From: Sporosarcina sp.
Lineage (GTDB): Bacteria > Bacillota > Bacilli > Bacillales_A > Planococcaceae
Length of the DNA stretch: 8,411 nucleotides
Assembly (NCBI GenBank): GCA_029263945.1
Contig: JARIDM010000133.1
Location: 1-8,411 of the forward strand
Direction of reading: 5' to 3'
The notes beneath the pieces were generated by a model, which was not told the origin of the DNA, did no database searches, and was given only the letters and a program-made list of their open reading frames with translations. A program made the position numbers and the translations under genes. Of the stretch, positions 5,359 through 8,411 are shown in pieces. Positions within the stretch are counted from its first letter, which is position 1; each line of letters starts with the position of its first letter.

Positions 5359-5383
5359 TTTTATATACCCCCTATCGTATATT
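5355..5383 (+). promoter_or_regulatory. Sigma-A promoter of the rhodanese gene
   Basis: TTGCTT (5355-5360), exactly 17 nt, then TATATT (5378-5383): four of six matches at each hexamer. The transcript would start near 5390 and include the SD AAGGAG (5399-5404) before ATG 5414. Confidence 0.55.
5363..5382. promoter_or_regulatory. CsoR/CstR-like operator between -35 and -10
   Basis: ATATAC (5363-5368) and GTATAT (5377-5382) are exact 6-bp inverted arms around CCCCTATC, giving a TATACCCCCTAT half-site. CsoR/CstR-family repressors bind pseudo-palindromes with a C-tract flanked by TA-rich arms (ATACCCC-type half-sites). CstR members control rhodanese and sulfide/persulfide genes. Placement in the promoter spacer fits simple repression. 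Only one half keeps the full C-tract, so the call is moderate. Confidence 0.45.
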
Positions 5384-5413
5384 TTAAGAAAGAACAGTAA
5401 GGAGAGAGTAATT

Positions 5414-5767
5414 ATGGTATGGGGTATGATTATTTTAGTGATTGCATTTGTTATTTGGCGAGTGATGCCAACAAAAGGAGTTCAATCTATTTCAACAGAG
5501 AATTTGAAAGGGCTGCTGAAGGATAAAAAGAAGCAGTTTATAGATGTACGAACTCCTGCTGAATATAAAGGACGCCATATTAAAGAATTCAAGAATATTC
5601 CGTTGAATACGTTAAGCGGTGCAATCAGCAAATTGGATGCATCTAAAGAAACGGTTGTCATTTGTCAAAGTGGTATGAGAAGTTCCAAAGCAGCAGCACA
5701 ATTAAAAAAAGCGGGATTCGCCAATGTATTAAATGTGTCGGGCGGTATGAATGCTTGGCGTAATTAA
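5414..5767 (+). CDS. Membrane-anchored single-domain rhodanese
   Basis: A 117-residue protein with one N-terminal hydrophobic segment (residues 2-18) followed by a rhodanese domain (about 24-117). The active-site loop is CQSGMRS (84-90), with the persulfide-carrying Cys at 84. Other hallmarks are FIDVRTPAEY (42-51), the NIPL stretch (61-64) and the C-terminal NVSGGMNAW (107-115). Such proteins move sulfane sulfur from thiosulfate, persulfide or protein donors to an acceptor. The size and anchor resemble B. subtilis YqhL, but orthology is not shown. SD AAGGAG lies 9 nt before the ATG. It is a single-gene unit with its own promoter and terminator. The operator-like site in its promoter suggests induction by reactive sulfur species, possibly through a CstR-like repressor encoded elsewhere. 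Confidence 0.9.
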   Translation: MVWGMIILVIAFVIWRVMPTKGVQSISTENLKGLLKDKKKQFIDVRTPAEYKGRHIKEFKNIPLNTLSGAISKLDASKETVVICQSGMRSSKAAAQLKKAGFANVLNVSGGMNAWRN

Positions 5768-5779
5768 ATCGCTACCCTT

Positions 5780-5809
5780 AAAACCATAGAGATCATTCTA
5801 TGGTTTTTT
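5780..5809 (+). terminator. Rho-independent terminator after the rhodanese gene
   Basis: AAAACCATAGA (5780-5790) pairs perfectly with TCTATGGTTTT (5797-5807) around a 6-nt loop and is followed by a T-run (5804-5809). It separates the rhodanese unit from the ABC importer operon. Confidence 0.85.
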
Positions 5810-5849
5810 CATTTGAGTATATTTTTTGCGGAATGTTTATTAAACCTAC

Positions 5850-5880
5850 TTGCGCCCAACACACTTACCTAGATTATGAC
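5850..5880 (+). promoter_or_regulatory. Weak candidate promoter of the ABC operon
   Basis: TTGCGC (5850-5855), 18-19 nt, then TTATGA or TATGAC (5874-5880). It is the best -35/-10 pair between the rhodanese terminator and the permease. TACAAT at 5882-5887 is an alternative -10 without a -35. No riboswitch-sized leader fits in the roughly 100 bp available. Confidence 0.3.
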
Positions 5881-5909
5881 ATACAATTTATATGAAGAGG
5901 TGGTGAACG

Positions 5910-6731
5910 TTGGAGAAAAAAGAAGCGGAGTTTGGGCATGATCCGTTTGAAGTTGAACAACGTGAATGGAGAAAAAGACAAACGAAAGAGCGTCTAAAAC
6001 AAATGTTGACGATTGCATCGCCCATCTTCCTATTATTAGTATGGGAATTTTTATCGAGGACGGGATTAATAGATGTGCGGTTCTTTCCGCCACCGACTGC
6101 AATTGTAACAACGTTTTGGGGAATGATTTCGAGTGGTGTACTTGCGGAACATATCGGGGTTTCCCTTTACCGTATTTTTCTAGGTTTTTTATTAGGTGTG
6201 ATTCCAGGCGTGGTCATTGGTTTGCTCATGGGTCTCTATTCTCCAATCCGTCATTTTGTGTCACCGATTGTCATGGCACTTATGCCTATTCCGACATTGG
6301 CACTTCTCCCGATTATTATTATCCTATTTGGGATTGGGGATTTGTCAAAAGTGATTACGATTGCAGGAAGTGTATTTTTTCCAGTAGTCATTAATACCGT
6401 AGCAGGTGTCATTAATATCGATTCAATCTATTTAGATGTGGCCAAAAATTATGGTGCAGGTAGGGTTAACTTTTTTCTGAAAATTGCATTACCTGGAGCC
6501 ATGCCAGTTATGTTGGAAGGCATTCAAATGGGGCAGGCGATTGCACTCTTAACAATCGTAGCTGCAGAAATGATGGGGGCAACTTCTGGTATTGGTTTTC
6601 TAATTTGGACCTCATACAAGGCATTTCTACTTCAAGAAATGTATGTCGGGCTTATTCTAATCTCATTCTTTGGCTATCTCTTCTCACTTTTGCTACGGGG
6701 AATACAGAAAAAAATATTGCCGTGGAGGTGA
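5910..6731 (+). CDS. ABC importer permease (SsuC/TauC/NitT-type)
   Basis: A 273-residue inner-membrane subunit of the BPD_transp_1 fold. After a charged cytoplasmic tail of about 30 residues come about six hydrophobic segments (33-50, 84-110, 117-142, 147-169, 206-226, 243-263). The EAA loop, which docks on the ATPase, reads roughly DVAKNYGAGRVNFFLKIALP (176-195) with the conserved G and LP. RFFPPPTAI (57-65) is the typical segment after the first helix in SsuC/TauC-like permeases. The start is TTG at 5910: a TGA lies in frame at 5904-5906, so no earlier start is possible, and GGTGGTGA (5899-5906) gives an SD at 6-nt spacing. It is the first gene of a three-gene operon; its last codons contain the SD of the ATPase gene (6724-6731), indicating translational coupling. 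Confidence 0.88.
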   Translation: MEKKEAEFGHDPFEVEQREWRKRQTKERLKQMLTIASPIFLLLVWEFLSRTGLIDVRFFPPPTAIVTTFWGMISSGVLAEHIGVSLYRIFLGFLLGVIPGVVIGLLMGLYSPIRHFVSPIVMALMPIPTLALLPIIIILFGIGDLSKVITIAGSVFFPVVINTVAGVINIDSIYLDVAKNYGAGRVNFFLKIALPGAMPVMLEGIQMGQAIALLTIVAAEMMGATSGIGFLIWTSYKAFLLQEMYVGLILISFFGYLFSLLLRGIQKKILPWR

Positions 6732-6735
6732 GCGG

Positions 6736-7524
6736 ATGGCTAAGAAAAAGAAGATTTCCATCAATCAATTAACAAAAGCATTCTATAAAAAACAAGGGAG
6801 TGTCACGGCCCTTGATGATATTAGTTTAACGATTAACGAAGGGGAGTTTGTTTGTCTAGTTGGCCCAAGCGGCTGCGGAAAGACCACGCTCCTCCGCATT
6901 CTAGCTGAACTTGAAAAACCAAGTGTCGGAGGGTTTACCATTGCGACGGAGGGGAAGGGAAGGCCCCTCCAATCGATGGTATTTCAAGAAAGAGGGATTA
7001 TCCCTTGGCTAACGGTGGAAGAAAATGTTGCATTTGGTCTCAAAATGCGTCACTTGCCAAAAGAGACGATTGAGGAACGGACTTCCTATTATTTAAAGAA
7101 AACAGGATTAGACAAATTTTCAAGGCTTTTTCCGAAAGAGTTATCGGGTGGTATGAAACAACGGGTTAGTATAGCAAGAGCATTTGCCAATGATCCAGAA
7201 ATTTTACTCATGGATGAGCCTTTTGCAGCGTTGGATGAGCAAAATAAGTTTATTTTGCAAGAAGAATTGTTATCGATTTGGGCGGAAACTAGAAAGACAG
7301 TACTTTTTATTACACACAGCATTGATGAAGCTTTATTACTAGGGGATCGAATCCTCTTAATGAGCTCACAACCCGGCAAGATTATTCGAGAAATTAAAGT
7401 AGATATGCCTCGTCCAAGAAAGATAGAAGATATACGGGAAAATCCTGAGATGGCTGCGCAATTTATAGAAATATGGAAGCATTTACAAGAAGAAGTACAA
7501 CGCTCTAGAAAAGAAGAAAACTAA
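6736..7524 (+). CDS. ABC importer ATP-binding protein (SsuB/TauB-type)
   Basis: A 262-residue nucleotide-binding subunit that powers import from the cytoplasmic side. All catalytic motifs are intact: Walker A GPSGCGKTT (43-51), Q-loop Gln 84 in VFQERGIIPWLT, signature LSGGMKQR (136-143), Walker B ILLMDEP (156-162), D-loop ALD (165-167) and switch His 194. The 'IPWLTVEENVAFGL' and 'MDEPFAALDEQ' phrasing is characteristic of the nitrate/sulfonate/taurine subfamily. The ATG at 6736 follows a perfect GGAGGTGA (6724-6731) at 7-nt spacing. Earlier in-frame codons back to 6670 overlap the permease and have no SD. It lies 4 bp after the permease stop and 13 bp before the lipoprotein start, so it is the middle gene of the operon. 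Confidence 0.93.
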   Translation: MAKKKKISINQLTKAFYKKQGSVTALDDISLTINEGEFVCLVGPSGCGKTTLLRILAELEKPSVGGFTIATEGKGRPLQSMVFQERGIIPWLTVEENVAFGLKMRHLPKETIEERTSYYLKKTGLDKFSRLFPKELSGGMKQRVSIARAFANDPEILLMDEPFAALDEQNKFILQEELLSIWAETRKTVLFITHSIDEALLLGDRILLMSSQPGKIIREIKVDMPRPRKIEDIRENPEMAAQFIEIWKHLQEEVQRSRKEEN

Positions 7525-7537
7525 AGGGAGAGGTTTT

Positions 7538-8411
7538 ATGGCAAAGTGGTTTAAAAATGGATGGCTACTTTCACTACTCGCGCTGGTCTTGCTGCTGGGT
7601 GCTTGTGCGCCAAAAGAGACGGTAAAGCCAACGATTGATGACCAAGAAAAAGAACCTCCTTCAGGTGATTTGGCTCCACTTGAAGAGCGCGCAAAAGTTG
7701 TGATTGCAGAAGATGGTGCTGCATCTGGTGCTGGTTTTTATATCGCAACGGAGAAAGGTTATTTCGAAGATTATAATATCGAAGTGGAGTTTGCTCAATT
7801 CAGCAATAGTGACGATATGCTCCCTGCGCTTGCAGCGGGAGAGGTAGATATTGCAGGCGGCGTTTCAACTGCTTCCTTTTTTAATGCCATCGCTCAAGGC
7901 ATTGATGTGAAAATTATCGCTGATAAGGGACATAATGTGCCTGGGAAATCCTATTTTACATTTGTGATCGGCAACCATATGGTCGATGAAATCAAGGAGT
8001 ATAGCGATTTTAAAGGGAAAAAGGTAGCTGTTTCCTCTCATAATTCGATTGATGAATATATTTATGAAGAAATGGTAAAGCATGCTGGTTTGACGAAAGA
8101 CGACGTTGAATTTGTGCTCATTGCGGATTTTGGTAGTATGCTTGGGGCAATTGATAGTGGAACGGTCGACGCAGCACTTCAAATTGAGCCGCTGATTGCG
8201 CAAGGCGTGGAAAATGGTTTTCATGTCCCATTTGGGGATGCGACAGATTATGCACCAGAATCTCAAATTGCATTAGTACTTGGCTCGCCAAATTTTATGA
8301 ATGAAGAACAGGAGATTTCGCTACGTTTTATGGCTGCTTATTTAAAAGGGGTGCGTGATTATAATGATGCCTTTATGAAAGATATCGATAAAGAGGAAAT
8401 TATAGAAATCA
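7538..8411 (+). CDS. Substrate-binding lipoprotein of the ABC importer (NMT1/THI5-like), partial
   Basis: The first 291 residues are visible and the 3' end lies beyond the window; relatives are about 330-350 residues. The signal peptide ends in a lipobox LGAC (20-23), so Cys 23 is lipidated and the protein sits on the outer face of the membrane. A linker (24-50) leads into a periplasmic-binding-like fold: VVIAEDGAASGAGFYIATEKGYF starting near residue 54, then LPALAAGEVDIAGG (95-108), FKGKKVAVSSHNS (158-170) and SGTVDAALQIEPL (207-219). These match the NMT1/THI5-like group that binds nitrate, taurine, aliphatic sulfonates, pyrimidines or similar small molecules. The ligand cannot be named. The ATG at 7538 has SD GGGAG (7526-7530) 7 nt upstream. 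It completes a permease-ATPase-binding protein operon. Confidence 0.9.
   Translation, partial: MAKWFKNGWLLSLLALVLLLGACAPKETVKPTIDDQEKEPPSGDLAPLEERAKVVIAEDGAASGAGFYIATEKGYFEDYNIEVEFAQFSNSDDMLPALAAGEVDIAGGVSTASFFNAIAQGIDVKIIADKGHNVPGKSYFTFVIGNHMVDEIKEYSDFKGKKVAVSSHNSIDEYIYEEMVKHAGLTKDDVEFVLIADFGSMLGAIDSGTVDAALQIEPLIAQGVENGFHVPFGDATDYAPESQIALVLGSPNFMNEEQEISLRFMAAYLKGVRDYNDAFMKDIDKEEIIEI

Noticed and set aside
5810..5909. TPP or other riboswitch upstream of the ABC operon
   Set aside because: Only about 100 bp between terminator and start, and no THI-box or other conserved core seen.
5966..6394. 142-codon open frame inside the permease gene
   Set aside because: Cys-rich out-of-frame translation of a clear ABC permease; shadow frame.
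7865..8266. 133-codon open frame on the minus strand
   Set aside because: Antisense to the substrate-binding lipoprotein, whose protein sequence is clearly real.

Overview
The window looks like a stretch of a low-GC Firmicutes (Bacillales) chromosome. It is AT-rich, its Shine-Dalgarno sequences match the Bacillus anti-SD closely, TTG starts are used, and it has rho-independent terminators with U-runs and a typical Gram-positive lipobox. The protein sequences read like Planococcaceae (Sporosarcina/Lysinibacillus-type), but that placement is an inference from style, not from a search.

Layout. 1-200 (minus): N-terminal piece of a helix-turn-helix regulator that runs off the left edge. 201-677: AT-rich gap with repeated GTAACTTTACT-type motifs near the regulator and an extended -10 promoter for the next gene. 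678-1874 (plus): Bcr/CflA-type MFS drug exporter. 1875-2471: about 600 bp with no convincing gene. It contains several hairpins, a 12-bp long-range inverted repeat, a strong bidirectional terminator and a REP-like long hairpin. 2472-2858 (minus): small membrane-anchored protein resembling DUF3139. 2958-2993 (plus): 11-codon mini-ORF with an ideal SD. 3076-4158 (plus): AI-2E family membrane protein with an exact sigma-W-type ECF promoter, followed by a terminator. 4295-4573 (plus): unknown 92-aa membrane protein. It converges on 4578-5291 (minus), a FhuF-like [2Fe-2S] ferric-siderophore reductase. 5414-5767 (plus): membrane-anchored single-domain rhodanese whose promoter holds a CsoR/CstR-like operator. 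5910-8411 (plus): ABC importer operon of permease, ATPase and substrate-binding lipoprotein (NitT/TauT/SsuABC/NMT1-like), with the last gene cut by the right edge.

How the genes fit together. The window is a string of mostly single-gene transcription units rather than one pathway. The only clear multi-gene operon is the ABC importer, whose three products form one complete uptake system with an unidentified small organic substrate. Several units carry recognisable control signals: an ECF promoter (envelope stress) for the AI-2E protein and a persulfide- or copper-type operator for the rhodanese. No complete novel defence or biosynthetic system is visible. The least explained material is the structured region 1875-2455, the mini-ORF/ECF promoter junction at 2941-3016, and the repeat cluster beside the truncated regulator.
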